The notes under the pieces were generated by a model. It was not told the DNA's origin. It ran no database searches and was given only the letters and a program-made list of their open reading frames with translations. Shown in pieces: positions 10,941 through 24,254 of a stretch of 64,000 nucleotides of DNA. Source of the DNA: Owenia fusiformis (Eukaryota > Annelida > Polychaeta > Sabellida > Oweniidae); NCBI GenBank assembly GCA_903813345.2, contig CAIIXF020000009.1:9356030-9420029 (forward strand), read 5' to 3'. Every line of letters starts with the position of its first letter. Position 1 is the stretch's first letter. A program made the translations under genes and the position numbers.

Positions 10941-11890
10941 ATAAATTCCAATGAATATGTGGCTCAACATCTATATTTGATTCTAAAATAACTTTTTTAA
11001 ACCATAAAGCTATGTAGCTACTGATGTGCACCATAAATGGCCTTTCATATTCACTTTGTTACATGAGTGATCAGAAAAAATTTTAATATCAAAGTCTATT
11101 GAATCACATGGTAAAAATTAACACCAAATCAAATAATGCCAGAATCACCAAGTTTGCAGATACCTATATTTAAACAACATAGAAGTTTTTTGTAATAATT
11201 AATAAATATTTATTCATTTTCAATCCATAACCATATTCTGTATACATGTACATGTACTCTTGTTTAATTCTGCTTTAAAGGGTTTTATTTATACCAAAAA
11301 CACAACAAAGACCACCATTTGTTATAGATGCCAACCACCGTTCGCCAAGATACATCATGATTATTGAATGATTGGAAAATTATAGTTGATAAGATTCAAA
11401 TGATTTGGAGTAAAATGTTTATTAAAAATCCAAATATTGATTGGTCCTCTCTTAAAATCAATCTTCGATATGTGTTGTAATATGACTTCATCTGTGAATT
11501 GTGAATTGTGATATGTACATGTAGAACCTGAATGGTTAAGGAGGGGTTGCTAGAAATGTCCCATAATCTTGTAACTTTGGATTGCAATGTATGGTTCTTG
11601 AATGGTGAGGAAGGGGGGGGGGGGTGTTCAACCTTGAAATGAAATGTCTCATGGTCTTGCAATATTGGATTGCATTCCTGAATGGCGGTGTAGGGGTATG
11701 CTCCACATTGACACGTTATTTCATCATACTATTAAAGGTTCACACATTAACTGATGACCTTTTGCCATTATTAAGAAATGGACATTTGATGCAAGGTGAT
11801 TTGGAACAGCTACAAAACATTGTACAAAGACTATTAAAGACTTTCCAATTTTAAACAGTTGATCATGTTGAACTACTGTTAACTAACAGT
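10941..11890. other. 3' flank of gene X and intergenic DNA
   Basis: No gene. The first ~400 bp (probable 3' UTR, with AATAAA near 11202) is shared with 34.3-34.8 kb. From about 11.48 kb the sequence is a diverged copy of the block found upstream of genes B, D and E (27.93, 42.88 and 50.34 kb). A poly-G run lies near 11615. Confidence 0.45.
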
Positions 11891-12238
11891 CTGCCAGATG
11901 ATCAATTGGTCCTTTTTAATCAATATACATTTATGATGAGCAAAATTCATAAAGTGACCTTTTTAAAATAGAATATGCACAATTTAAATGATTATCAAGG
12001 TCATATAGATAAAATCAAGGCAGGTGTCTGACATTTGATTAGAGTTGTGTATAGAACAATTTCAATTATGAAATATCAAATTTTTAGATACCGACTAACT
12101 ATCTTGTTGATTAGTTGAAAGATGGAAGAAGTATTCAACTTATCAAAATATTTTGAATGAACGAAGAGACAAACAGACAAACAAACAAACGAGCAAGGAA
12201 AAGGGCACAAAACAAACAATATATTATTAGGATTCACG
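11891..12238 (+). promoter_or_regulatory. Conserved 5' module of sulfotransferase gene A
   Basis: About 350 bp directly upstream of the start codon is shared with genes B, C, D and E. It begins with GATGATCAATTGGTCCTTTT, contains ATAAAATCAAGG and ends in an ACAAACAAAC-type tract just before the ATG. Conservation immediately upstream of each start suggests promoter plus 5' UTR, though shared descent by tandem duplication also explains it. Gene F lacks it. Confidence 0.45.
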
Positions 12239-12437
12239 ATGAGTGATTCGGAGAATAAAGCCCAATGGGGAAAGAAACATAAAAACTTGGACCAAACATT
12301 AAGACTTATCTGTGTATATACTTGTGTAGTGATAATTCTAGGGTCTTATATTGTGTATGAAACACAAATAAGCCTTACTACAATCTCGCTGGATGCATTT
12401 AAAGACCCCATGATGCTCCCTCATGTAAAAACGCAAG
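12239..12437 (+). CDS. Sulfotransferase A, exon 1 (cytosolic tail and membrane anchor)
   Basis: This exon encodes 66 residues and one extra base before the donor GCAAG|GTAGTT (phase 1). It has a polar N-terminal tail (MSDSENKAQWGKKHKN), a hydrophobic anchor of about 19 residues (around LICVYTCVVIILGSYIVY) and the start of a lumenal stem. This is the topology of a type II Golgi enzyme. The best partner is exon 2 at 24844, whose phase fits. That gives an intron of about 12.4 kb, against 205-315 bp in genes C-E, filled with transposons. Alternatively, exon 1 is an orphan left by the insertions. Confidence 0.7.
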
Positions 12438-13377
12438 GTAGTTATAAATACAATTATCTATTATGAATACCAAGTTTTAAAATGAACTCTCTTTGGTGCA
12501 TATATCTAATGGCAAAAGTATTATTGATTTCCAGGATTGGTACCAAGTATAAAAGGAGGACTCCACTAAAAGGATAATATAATATACCACATATATTCCT
12601 ATTTGTTATTGAAGAAATCCATGTTTAGACCAAAGCTTATTATTTTTACATAAACCTAACTTAGGTAATAACACAATTGAATGAACTGTAGTTTATTTTT
12701 AAGAATATACATTTTTTTTATCAAAAACTAGTGGCCATTTTGGAATACAGCCTCCATCTTGAAATTTTGTCTCTTGGTAGCAGCATATGAAATTTGAACC
12801 AAATCCATTCACTGGTATCTGAGCTATCAAAGATGAAGTGTGTTTATGAAAAATGGTAGCCAATGTGAAATAAAGTCGCCAAGGTCCAACTTCAAAATTT
12901 GAACTTGAAAATTTGAAAATTTGAACTTGAAAATACAATGTCAAACAGAGCTACTGAATCACTAGGCACCGGCATATATAAATTGAACCAAATTCGTTCA
13001 TTGATATTTAAACTAACAAAGATTATTTTTTTTATGAAAATATATGGCGATTTTAAAATATGGCCACCATCTTGAAAATTCTTCCACCAATAGACTTACG
13101 TGTCCCTATGCAACAGCATATAAAATTTGAACCAAATTTGTTTTTAAGAATGAATGACCTTCTGCAGTCACTGACAGATTGAGGTGCTTCCGCAGGTCAG
13201 ACCCCCTCTGATTTCACCTTTATTGTTTAGTATTGACATAATTGCAGAGTTCAAACATGAAATGAAAGAGGGTCCTGGCTGCGGAAGATATACAATGTGA
13301 AAGTATATTAAAAAATTAGTTTAAAAAATGAGGCCATATTGGATCTGCCAGACACCAAGGCAACGAACAATCAGACA
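12438..13377. other. Intron A, first part: diverged repeats
   Basis: No coding sequence. Two diverged copies of a repeat containing 'GGCCAYCATCTTGAAA' and 'ATAAAATTTGAACCAAAT' motifs lie at 12.72-13.15 kb. Related sequence with ATGGCCGCCAT motifs occurs at 35.4-37.3 kb. Confidence 0.4.
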
Positions 13378-14235
13378 AGTATCAAATGGGTCAATTTATT
13401 TTTGATTTATCAGTCATGCATGCTTCTGAAGAGGATACATTGCAGAGGGACTGAATATTGATATCCATTCAGTCATTAAAGGGACACTGTTTGTAAGGTA
13501 GTTCTCATGATAATGAACACTAAAATGTTTTAAACAAGAATCAAATGGGTCAATCTTATTTTGATTCATTAGTCATCCCTATCTCTGGAGATGATATGTT
13601 GAAGAGACCCTGAATTAATATTCATTTAGCCATTAAAGGGACACTCCTTGTAAGGTAGTTCTCACCTTAGGAAACGAATAGGTCAATCTATCTTTGATAT
13701 CTCATTCATGCATGCCCCTGAAGATAATATATTGCAGAGGGACTGAGTTATTATCCATTCAGCCATTTAAAGGGACATTGCTTGTAAGATAGTTCTCATC
13801 CTAATGAACACTAAAATATTTTTGACAAACAATTATAGGGTCAATATACTTTTGATTCATCAGTCGTGCCTGCCCCTGAATGTGATATATTGCTGTGGGA
13901 CTGAATCAATATCCATTTACCCATTTAAAGAGACACTGCTTGTAAGGTAGTTCTCAACCAAAGAGGCTAATGGGTCAATCTATTTTTGATTCTTCATTCA
14001 ATTGCCTACCCCTGAAGATGATATATTGCTGAGGGACTTAATCAATATCCATGTAGCTGTTTAAAGGGACACTGCTTGTAAGGTAGTTTTTACCAAAAGA
14101 TACAAAATGGCCAATCTATTTTTGATGCCTGTCCCAAAAGATGATATATTGCTGATAGATGGAATCAATATCCATTTAGCCATTAAAGGGACACTGCTTG
14201 TAAGATAGTTCTCATCCTAAGTCAAACTAAAATAT
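13378..14235 (+). repeat. Degenerate tandem repeat, about 135-158 bp unit
   Basis: Six diverged units share GGGTCAATCTATTTTTGATT, then GATGATATATTGC, then ATCAATATCCATTTAGCC, and end with GGGACACTGCTTGTAAGGTA. Units begin near 13387, 13545, 13680, 13838, 13974 and 14108. It lies within the long intron of gene A. Confidence 0.75.
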
Positions 14236-15323
14236 TTTACTTCATAATTATTATATGTTATACAATGGTTAGATTAAAAATACTTCCACTTGTTTGATTG
14301 CAAAACAATGGGTTTCAAACTGATGAAAAAAAACTATCCTACATGCAATCATTCGACTTTATACCTTTAGATTCAATTGAATTATTCTTTGAAAATGCCA
14401 AATAAATATATCATAAATTTGAAAGTCACAACTAGATTTTAGTATTTGAGTTGAATTCCTAGGTTTTTTGATTTCAATATGTTGCCCTTTGTGTCCTACC
14501 TTTGATAATGATGTTTAATATGTCCCCTAAATTGAATATCCTAGGTTAAACCTACTGCATACCAACTGAGGTGATAATGGTACTTTTGCTGAGATTCAAG
14601 ATTAAGATTCATCGATATATTGCATTTTAGGGGTTATTTTATGATTTTTGTTTTCAATATGTTGCCCTCTGTGTCCTACCTTAATGATAGTTTGATATAT
14701 CGATTGATTGAATGGTCAATATACTTAAAATAGTCATGAATGAAGATTAACATACCTGTCACATGATATTTAGAATGATTTGCATTGTCAAACTTAAATG
14801 CACTGAATGACCTTAGTTTTAATCCCTATGACCTAATTTTGTTTTGGATGTGGTCAGAATTGATAAAAGTAACTATTTCCATGTTATATTCAATGAAACC
14901 TTTCGGGGCATCTTTAGGTACATAAGGTAACGGATCCTTTATAGCATGATCCAGCAATGAGAGAGACCAAATAGTAAAGTTAAACAATTAAAACCACAAG
15001 AAAATAGCTGATTTCATGCAAAACTGATGAAGAATGTGTAAATTCAACAATTTCATGCATCATCTCATGGCATCGTTTATCGCATCAATGAACGTGTTCG
15101 ACCACTTAATTTCTATGCAAATCGAATGGGAAATGTTTGTTGTTACTATTATAAAGTTTAATGGATGATATTTGATCTAGAAATGACATAATTTGTTGGA
15201 TAAAACATACGTTTCCGAATTACGTGTACCTATCTTTGGCCATTTATAGGTAATTACGTATCGTAAACCCTGTAACTTTAGGTAAAATACCTCTTAGTGT
15301 AATAGCAAACTACGTATTCGTAG
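14236..15323. other. Intron A, middle part
   Basis: No gene. Around 14.46-14.69 kb a two-fold diverged repeat contains TTTCAATATGTTGCCCT. The segment 14.93-15.07 kb is matched in reverse orientation at about 33.57-33.70 kb. The sequence just before 15324 resembles the uninterrupted sequence at 33.96 kb. Confidence 0.4.
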
Positions 15324-15390
15324 CAGGGGCGTAGCCAGCTTTCAGTCAGGGGGGGGGGGTGCGATTGTGGCATAAACGAGACCAAAAATG
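15324..15390 (+). mobile_element. Left arm of a split MITE (CAGGGGCGTAGCCAG ends)
   Basis: The sequence begins CAGGGGCGTAGCCAGCTTTC and follows the intact copy at 38132-38400 up to CCAAAAATGA, then changes abruptly to an (AT)n tract. The matching right arm appears at 24581-24753. The flanking five bases CGTAG (15319-15323) are repeated just after the right arm (24754-24758), as expected if both arms are one insertion. Confidence 0.7.
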
Positions 15391-16448
15391 ATATATATAT
15401 ATATATGAGTTAGTTATTTTCAAAAGGTGGAGTGAAGTACTAGTACCTAGTTTGGTCAATAGAGGGAACATTAATCTGTCCCCGGGAGGATTTTCCCCGG
15501 GAATTTCACTTTAGGTGAGTAGTGTAATCAACAAACGGCACCCTTTTCAATCCCATCATGCATGTCTTACTTCAAATAAGTACGTTTTCTGATTGGTGAA
15601 TTTCCACTTGGGAATGCACCTAATTAGTTTTGGCATGAAGCTCAATTTGATATGAAAGAAATGGTAATCGAGCTAATTTGTAATTATACGTACACGCCAG
15701 CAATATTTTGGTTGATTGATAAATGAGAAATAGGTTTTTATATGTGACTATAGGATCGATCAACCTGGTATCAAGAAACTAGACATCAAATTCCATTCTC
15801 ATTTGTAAAGTAAGGAATGTATGTAATATTTGCAAAGTGAAAATTAAAATACAATCATTTAAATTGTCACTAGCGCGCGGTAATTTAGAAGATGCATAAT
15901 GATTGATCTCAGACCTAGGGGCTCCAAGGGGGAAAATGAAATATTTATTGAAAGTTAATGAGGTCCACGATGAGGCCTTGTAAAAAATGCAATGTTTGAC
16001 ATTTACCCTTCAAAAATAACGTAGTGTTACTACTAACTGTACCATCGATTCTGTGAATAGAGTACGAATGGAATAGAGGTCCGATTATTTTAGGGATCGA
16101 GTTTCTCTGGGCAATGTTGCACTCCCGGGGTTACAATATCATACAATTTTCAACATTTGCAAAAGCACGAAGGGAACCCTGCATTTGAAACATTATTGAA
16201 TTATGATTTCTCTCGTATGTCAGACAAGAATATTGTCTGGTTCCAGTGAAGATGTCCTACTTAATTATAATCTACGGGGGCGGTTGTGATAAAACCAAGA
16301 GGGGCAAACCGCTGAAAAAAATTATTGGCTTCTGTACTAGATCCGATCATCTGATTAGCCGAACAGACAATTACAAATGAACGGATGGACACTTTTTTCT
16401 ACAATTTATATTCTTAGATAACATTTGTTTTAAAAAGGATATTATATA

Positions 16449-16581
16449 TCCTATGGCTTTGAAAAAATATCACTTATATTCATGAGTGGATATTGATATC
16501 TTCGCAAGTGAGCGCAGCGAATGAGTGACGATACTGATATCCATGAGTGGATATAAGTGATATTTTTGAAAAACCATAGGA
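16449..16581. repeat. Palindrome with GAGCGCAGCGAATGAGTG loop
   Basis: Inverted arms beginning CCTATGGCTTTGAAAAAATA and ATATCACTTATATTCATGAG pair across a central GTGAGCGCAGCGAATGAGTG. The palindrome at 61.66-61.81 kb has a very similar centre (GGAGCGCAGCGACCGAGTG), so the two belong to one style of fold-back MITE. Confidence 0.55.
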
Positions 16582-16843
16582 TTGTCCGTTTATCCAATGG
16601 GGAATTATTATCCAGCGAACATCGAATAGTCAGATAAATTTTAACAAGATTTATTTCAACATTAATACATGTACGCCTTCCAATGGAAGTTCCATTTCAT
16701 ATGCAATAATTCAACGAATGTCATAAACGTGACGTAACAGGGGGGTTTGTATTTAATGAAAACGCCGTAAAAACTACATCCAAAAAATAAATAAAAGTAT
16801 AAAGAAACGTTTTGCTGAATTAATAAAAAAAAATGAAAAAATC

Positions 16844-16954
16844 AAAACCATCGAATACCACTTTTTAAACCATCGAATATCACTTTTAAAACCATCGAAT
16901 ATCACCTTTCAAAAAGTGATATTCGATGGTTTCAAAAGTGATATTCGATGGTTT
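16844..16954. repeat. Inverted tandem array of a 21-bp unit
   Basis: AAACCATCGAATATCACTTTT occurs about three times in direct orientation, then twice in inverted orientation, making a near-perfect hairpin of about 110 bp. It would form a strong cruciform or RNA hairpin. Confidence 0.7.
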
Positions 16955-18261
16955 GGGAATTGTTTGCGAAAATATGATATCTTCATCCACGTATCAATTA
17001 TATCTTCACGTGATATTCGATCTATATCCTTGTAACCATGGGATAAATTATTTTTCAATATCATACATCCCTTTATAGGTTTGACAGACTTAACTGCCAA
17101 CAGTTTTTTTTATTTTTTGCGCCTCCGAATTGTCCCAATATTTTCGAAGAAGGAGCTTAAACATCAATTTTGTGTTCACTAAAGTTAAATTAAATTTTCT
17201 ATTTATTAATTTATATGTTTGTTAGAACTTCGGATTGATGGATATTCGTTACATGAATCGTGGAAATTACCCACCTATTGTTAATGATGAAAATTCAGAA
17301 AAGGGAGGGATTTGAACTACAAATGTTTTTTTCTCTTTACAATTCAAACATGAAAGACTAAACATGTAGTCAAATACGCTCGTAGAAGGGGCTAAATGTT
17401 GCGGGGACGAGTGTACTATTGAATTTAAATGCTCGTATTATTTGTTTCACAACTATTTTACTTAATGTTATGAAATAGAGGAGGTTGGCTGTTCTCGTCC
17501 TGTAAGATGTTTCCTCCTGATTTAAACACACGTTCTGAATGTCATTTACGTTAAGTTACATATTATAATTTTGTACCAAGTAACACAATCTAGTCGAGCC
17601 GGCTTTAAAAAGTCTCCGGTGTGGAATTTTTTGGTTTAAAATAAGCTGTAATTTATTTATTTTGTCCCTCACTTTTTACCTTGGTGGAATAACACAGGCA
17701 GCCAGGATAAATCAAATGACAAAAAGAAACGATCGTACGCAATCAGATCTCATCATCTTTAGTTGAAATCAATAAAGTGAGGCATTGCGCAATGCAGTGA
17801 ATGCATCAGTTAAATACCATATAAACAGTTTTCAATTCATACCGTTAATCGAGTGATTGCCGGTAGTGACCAAATACAAACAGAACCCAGAGATGACCGA
17901 TTTATCATGTCTATCATGTTTTAGAGTCGATAAGTATAAGCTGTATAAAGTTTATCAGTCATTTATTTTTTGAAGAACCTATATCACTGGTGATCCATTC
18001 AACTACGCTGGTTACAAAATGTTCTAACCTAGATCTAGAAGGTATGGTTTTCCTTTTCCCTTATTTCACTCGTAGGTATAATTCCTGCGACATTTTATCA
18101 TAAACGCATGTCAAGAAAATGAACATGTTAACGAAAAATACTTTAGACAACAACATAATCACTGAGGTGAAACATGATGCAAAAACACCGTGTTTTGGCA
18201 TCAAGATGTCCAAGCTTCCGGTGATGGATGTTCGAAGATATTTTGTTTTCCCCATTTGAAC

Positions 18262-19547
18262 CATTTTCTTGGACGAGTCTCTCAATAATCATATGTACGT
18301 GCACTTAAGACACGATCTATAAATTTTTTAAAAAAGTTCTTAATATTGGTTTAGCATCATTAAGAAGCGAGAAATTCACTGTTTTAGTTCCTCGCTTTTG
18401 ATGCAAATACATGTACACCACTCTGTTTATTATCAATGATACAAAAACACCAATGAGCTGATGCAAAAACGCCAGCATAAAAGTATTAATTAATTTCATT
18501 AGAAACATATATTCATGTTTACATGTGTTAGTGGTGCATGAATGAAACCACGATTCAGTGACCCATGAATGAAATGCATCTTGTCCACTTTTAAATGTAT
18601 TTGTATCAAAATGGCACGTAGACTAACCAAATATCAAAATGGTCCAGTAGTAGAGATGCCCTGTTTTGAAATTGAAAATCCACCATGCAAGAAAATATTC
18701 GAAGTACAAATCATAGCCAGCAAATTAATTACATTGAGGGCCCAAGGAAATTATATACAAAGTTTAAGCATTTGTAAGGCCTAGATCATATTTTCTACAA
18801 CCAACAGAACAACCAACTGTCAGAATTGGACGCAATAAGTCGAAAACAATAAACAATGTTTTGGGGATTTATCTATATTTTAACCCCTTAGAAGTAATAA
18901 ATATGGCTCCTCTGAACTGTGTTTTGACAATTATTGTCTCCCCTGGACCAATACCCTTAGAAACTCCGGTCTCAATAATATGTATATTCGCGCGTAGGAG
19001 TGGCGTTCCTGGGGGATAGGGTTCGGGGGGAAATAATCCCTAGAGTAGGGGACCGTCATTCCTGTTACCCCGGTCCTCATTTTTGCTCAATGAGGCGCGA
19101 ACATTTCAGACCAAGTGGTGTGATTTATATGAAGCTCCCCATCTTTTCATCTAGTATCCGTCTCAGAAATCTCATGTTCTCCGAGTCATGATCGCCTGAA
19201 AGGTGTTAAATGATATTTATTGACTGAGTTGCCCTAGTTAACAATAGCGTTTCAAATCTGTTCCTAAGGATTTATGTTCTTTGAAATTATACAATTGATA
19301 AATTAATAGTCTGTAAATGCCCATAATGGGGTTCAACAATCTGCCATTAATTGGTATTTTTGCATCACTGGACATAATATGGAAAAGTATTTTTGCAGCT
19401 TGGGTGTGGTGTTTTTGCATCAAAAGCGAGGAACTAAAACCGTGAAATTCTTGATGATGCTAGATCTAAACTAAGAACATTTTTAACATTATCGATCATG
19501 TCTTAATTGCACGTATATACGATTATTGAGAAACTCGTCCAGAAAAT
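18262..19547. mobile_element. Fold-back element with ~150-bp inverted ends
   Basis: 18262-18410 and 19395-19547 are inverted copies. Both read GGACGAGT(C/T)TCTCAATAAT, then a TACGTGCA(C/A)TTAAGACA core, and later TAGTTCCTCGCTTTTGATGC. The centre holds no recognised gene; short ORFs in it are not supported. The right end abuts the truncated MITE at 19541, so one element probably inserted in the other. Confidence 0.5.
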
Positions 19548-20216
19548 CGACATTCCCATGTTAACCAATGGAAAATAGTAGGTTTGCCGCAGGTCATATG
19601 ACAAAATATCCATCACTCCCGATCCGAGTCCTTGAAAAAAATACAAGTCAGATAGGCAATTGAATTTGCTTACTTTATTTAACAAAAAATTGATACCTTT
19701 CTTCAGGATCAGCAAAGTTATAATCTTTTAAGTCAAAATTATTTTTCAAAAAACCTCTCCCATTGAAATAACACAGGAGGCGAAAAATGATTTCAAAAAT
19801 GACTTTGAAGCTCTGTTACTTTAGTATTCATTATGTAAGCTAAACACTTTGTGTACAAAAAAAGTTAGACAATTCAATTTTCTAAGAATATTTTTTGCTG
19901 AATCTTTTACTGAATAGATATCCTAATTTCTGATTTGCCCCGAACCTACCATTTCCCATTGGTTAACATCGGAATGACGATTTTCAAAAATTCATCACAT
20001 TTATCATCAATTTTCGACATATTGTAATCGAGGAAAAAATTAGGAAAATTTGAGGGTATTGAAAATAAAGTCAAGTTACGTTTCGATCAATATTATATTA
20101 GCATATTAAGTTATTTCAACGCAGGTTAAGTGAATAAAAATTCAAACGTAAAGAGGCTTTGACACGTACTTCAATAGGGGGCGGGGCTAAGGTTGCCAAA
20201 CTTATGGAGGGGAGTG
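19541..20216. mobile_element. Truncated copy of the TA-flanked palindromic MITE
   Basis: This copy matches the element at 6754-7639 from its inner left arm to the right end, which is complete here (CTTATGGAGGGGAGTG followed by TA at 20217). The outer left arm is missing. It shares blocks such as TCGACATTCCCATGTTAACC and CACAGGAGGCGAAAAATGA. Confidence 0.7.
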
Positions 20217-20393
20217 TATCTCATTCATTGCATTGGTTGTGGTCTAGGATATGTTCATCAGGAGCTTTATGGTGAAGGTTAATCGGATATACTGATATCA
20301 CCGTTTCGTAGTGTTTCATTGGTTGTGCCTGATTGTGTTTTGATTGTTTGATTATCCCCACGGACGAAGTTCCGCATGGATACAGTGAAGCCC

Positions 20394-20475
20394 TTCGTCC
20401 GTCAGTCCGGCAGTCAGTCAGTCCGTCAGTCAGTCAGTTTGTCCGTCTGTCTGTCCGTCCGTCCGTCTGTCCGGA
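20394..20475 (+). repeat. (GTCN)n microsatellite
   Basis: An imperfect tetranucleotide run of GTCC, GTCA and GTCT. It follows CCCACGGACGAAGTTCCGC and precedes degenerate AT-rich repeats. Similar GGAC/GGAT runs occur near 27.85 and 37.32 kb, so this is one part of a dispersed repeat. A short ORF across it is not a gene. Confidence 0.7.
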
Positions 20476-23400
20476 AGATAACTCGGATACTTGTCAACAG
20501 ATTTTCGTCCATTTGGTGGAAAGATGTATATTGGTGAATAGTTTAAGTGAATACTTTTACGCAAAACAAATTTTTTTCAAGATGCCCGCCAGTTTTAAAA
20601 TTGTAGGAATTTTTCACAAAAATCTTATGTTTTTCATTTTAAATTATTATTTGAAATTTTGGTAGTATATTAACATCTATATATTTCACATATATCCTGT
20701 TTTTTACCTGACCCTAGGGGCCGTAAATGGGGGGGTTGGGAAAACAGGAATTTGCGTTAATTTTGAGATGTTTTTGAAGTATAGCTTTATTATACTCAAA
20801 TGAAAGGCAATTTAGAGTAGATTGCAAATATTGTAGCGTTACTTTTTCTTTATTGCGGGATTTCGCAATTATTTTCTGATCTCTTATAAAAGTATGGCTT
20901 TATTATACTCAAATTTAAGGAATTTCAGCGTAGATCACAATCATGGCATTGTTTTCTTGATTTGTCCCTCTGAAAATTAAAATGGCTGACTAGAGCAGAA
21001 ATTCGCAATTACTTAGAGTTATCTTGAAAGTATGGTTACATTTTACTACAATGATCTAAAATATTTTATTGAAGGAAAGGAGTAGATGGTAAATATTAGA
21101 TTGTGACTGTATAGATTGATCATTTATATAGTGTTCGTTTGGATTTGCTACTCCGTGGAGTTGCCATTTTCTAGTTTAATCGAGTATAATAAATTTAGTA
21201 TTTGGTTGATCTTGGTTGTGTTTTGGTAGGTTTGTGTCAGGTAGTGCCTAAATGATTTAGTTAAATGATAGGTCGAGGTTTTGGTTCGTGAAACGTTAGT
21301 TTTATAATGGGTTGTGTAACTTGTGTTGTGATTGTATTATATTGATCGGGTGGCAGGTTGTGCCCAGTCCGGTAAGGTATTTGGCTGTGTCCACTATGTG
21401 ACTGGTGTTATCTCAAATTTGATCGATGAGAATTGGTTGTATTTTATTGGTTGTACCTGATTGTGTTGTATCAGTTTGACAGTCGTTATCTCTATGTGTT
21501 TTTTGTCTGGTATTGGTTTCGTGTCAGATTGTGCCCCGTTGCGTTATGTTAATTCTATCATGGGCTGTGGGCTCATGGGCTGTTGTTATCACGTAGTGCT
21601 GGTTGAGTAACAGATTGTGCAGATTATTAAAATCATTTTACAGTGTCAACTTTATTTTTCTAAAAAATAGATTAATGGGGTCCATCCATTAATCCGAAAC
21701 TTAGTAGGCCTCTAAGAAATTAAGCTAATTATTAGAAATACCTTTATCTACATTTTACCAGAACTAAAACAAACCTTTAGCAATATTTTCGCAGATTGAC
21801 AACATTTAGTATATTTTTTTGTTATTCTATAAAATAGTTGACCACATTATCAAGACACCATTAGAAGGCTTGTCCATTTTTCTTCTTAAATCTTATTTTA
21901 AACAAATGTTTGCTGTATGTGTAGCTAAATTAAAATCATGAAAGCGTCCGTAAAATCATCTATCTGTCATGTCAGTTCAATGAATATCGCTATCCAAACG
22001 TCTGATTCAAATCTCGTATGAACAAGAAAGAGGACGGTATACCTTTTCAATGATGCACTGTATTATGTTGCTATCTATTTCAAATTGTCCAAACTGTATG
22101 TCTGGGGAAAATATTTCGTGATTTCTTTTTAAAGTTCTATACGTTAGACTTGGTTTTTTTAGTTTCTAAATGTTTCATTAAACTATGCCATAAAGGAGAT
22201 TGAAGTTCCGCGTAAATGTATATTTGCTTTCTTTCTTATTTTCACTACATGTTTTGCTGATCTTTTAAATGTTTTTGAGTACTTTAACTAAAGGAAAATA
22301 AACAAAATTAATTAATATGCGCTGTGTTACTTCATTAGGAATCGCCATTGTAAAATAGTCCTTTCCTGCCGTGGAAAGCCACTCCTTCTCCATCTCCGCC
22401 TTAGGGACGCTATGTAAACTGTATACGTCATTCTCACAAAGTTTAATTGATTTATCTTTCTAGAGTATTGTGTTCCGTAGAATTCGCTTTCACACTAATC
22501 ATGGGTTTTCGAGTATTGGGCTTCGAAATGTTAAGGACGGGGGGGGGGGGCGTGTATCGTCGGTTCGCAGGCTCAATTACTACGTGAGGATACATGTAGG
22601 TCCGAAGCTTGATGAAGCAAGATGGAGGGGGGGGGGTGCGTGCTCTCCATATGAAATTAAACACACAATGGAAGATCATACCACCGTATTCACAAATGAC
22701 ATTTAAGTTTTGTGAAAATAACGTTCCTTACAAGTCTTTATTACAGGTCGTGTAGACCATTGTTGTGTGATTTATAGCAAAAACATTGACTTTTACACGT
22801 TGGTAACGATATATGCCCTTTTATATCTCATATCTCAGAAGCGTATCATTTCAAACAAAAAAAATTAGAATACCTAGCACATTTTACTACACCGTGCGCC
22901 TATTCATTTTGCAATTAAATCGTAAACTTTCCTTAAAAATAAATCTTCCAGATTTGTTGAATTTTGCAGAAATGCCGGCATCACCTCCTCCGTTCATTCT
23001 ATGCGATCATAGGGGGTGATTCTTTATCTAACGCTCGAGAGAGAGAAGGCTGTGTCGATCACGACTTAGATGATGAATAAGGTCTATGCAGTGTTAGACG
23101 AAGTTGTCCTAGGTGTCCCAAAGACACTATTTTGTAAAGAAATCTGCCTAACATAATCTATGTTCTGAATTAAAAGAAACGCATTTGGAAAATATTGTCT
23201 CCATATTTATTTTAACGCTAAATGCGTCTGCGACCAAGACAGGGGCCTTCTTAGTCGAAAGTGCAACTTTACCTTCACTTGTAGAACACATTTAGTAAGA
23301 ATGTTAATTTCAACTTTCTTCTACCGATTTGCGATGCCAGACTGTCGTGGCATGTTAGACAATACAATTTGAAAAAAGACAACACAATAACAACACAGTA

Positions 23401-23806
23401 TCAAGCCTAATTTCACATTCTCTTCAGTAAAACTAATTTTCAAAGATTGCGCTAATAAAACTATATTTGTTATATTGCTAGGCAACTGCCACGAAGTACA
23501 TGGCAAAAATTCGTCGACTACGATTTCATTGACGAGGTGCTTCGAGAAACGCAATTTGGAAAATCGTGGACAACATCGTAGAGAACAAAAATCGTCAATC
23601 TGCGAATCGTAATTGACGATATTTTCGAGAAACGAATGCGTTCATAGCGCACTTATTGCACTTAATTAAATGCTGTATGCGTAAATCATGAAATTAACGG
23701 CATAGCTGGAGTTCTACGATTGTTCATCGTATTTCATTCTAATACTCATAGCATCTTTCTATTTCACCTGAAACATCTCAGGGCTGAGAAGAAATGAGAT
23801 GTCATG
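20476..23806. other. Non-coding DNA inside intron A
   Basis: No gene. 20.7-21.1 kb has three diverged copies of a block with GCTTTATTATACTCAAAT. 21.2-21.6 kb is TG-rich and weakly repetitive (GGTTGTGCCTGATTGTGTT). Poly-G runs sit near 22540 and 22627. The rest is AT-rich without visible structure. Confidence 0.4.
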
Positions 23807-24006
23807 CAGGCCCGTAGGCAGGATTTGCCAAGGGGGGGGGGGGGTTCAGTTTTCAAAAATTTCCAGGGGGGGTTCACATTTGACAATTTTGGCCCAAATA
23901 TGCCTAAAATCCCTCGAGAAGTGCTCAAAATGGTGAAGTACTGCATGAATTTGAAATAATTTTTGGCCAGGGGGGAACCCTGCGAACCCCCCTGGCTACC
24001 GGCCTG
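23807..24006. mobile_element. 200-bp MITE, CAGGCCCGTAGGCAGG ends, 5-bp target duplication
   Basis: The left end CAGGCCCGTAGGCAGGATTT and the right end CCTGGCTACCGGCCTG are imperfect inverted repeats around G-rich sequence. TCATG occurs on both sides (23802-23806 and 24007-24011). Fragments of the same family occur near 26.02 and 27.61 kb. Confidence 0.6.
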
Positions 24007-24069
24007 TCATGGTTTATCATGATGATCGTATTTAGCTATAATTTAGCATTTTTGAAATCATACATGGTC

Positions 24070-24254
24070 CACTGACGGATCCAGACCACCCCCCCCCCTC
24101 TTCCTGGGCCAAGGAAAAAAGTGTAGGGCCCCAAAAATTGTTTTGCTCAAAAATTACACAAGGCCTCAAAAATGGGCATGTTGGCCATAATTTGGCCTTT
24201 TTAGGTCAAATGTTCAAAACATGGGCCGTAAATTTTCATCTGGATCCGCCAGTG
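24070..24254. mobile_element. 185-bp MITE with CACTGACGGATCCAG ends
   Basis: CACTGACGGATCCAGA at the left is mirrored by CTGGATCCGCCAGTG at the right, enclosing a C-rich tract and inverted GGCC-type sequence. There is no coding content. A target duplication is not obvious. Confidence 0.6.

Larger units (their letters stand above)
15507..18261. other. Interior of the candidate insertion: non-coding, two hairpin elements
   Basis: No gene supported. Two palindromes are listed separately (16449-16581 and 16844-16954). The rest is AT-rich single-copy-looking sequence without recognisable features. Confidence 0.4.

Noticed and set aside
20333-20665. 110-codon ORF with a Ser/Val/Arg-rich stretch
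   Set aside because: It crosses the (GTCN)n microsatellite; a repeat artefact.
22470-22706. ORFs around poly-G tracts at 22.5-22.7 kb
   Set aside because: They depend on mononucleotide runs of uncertain length, are open on both strands and have no domain.
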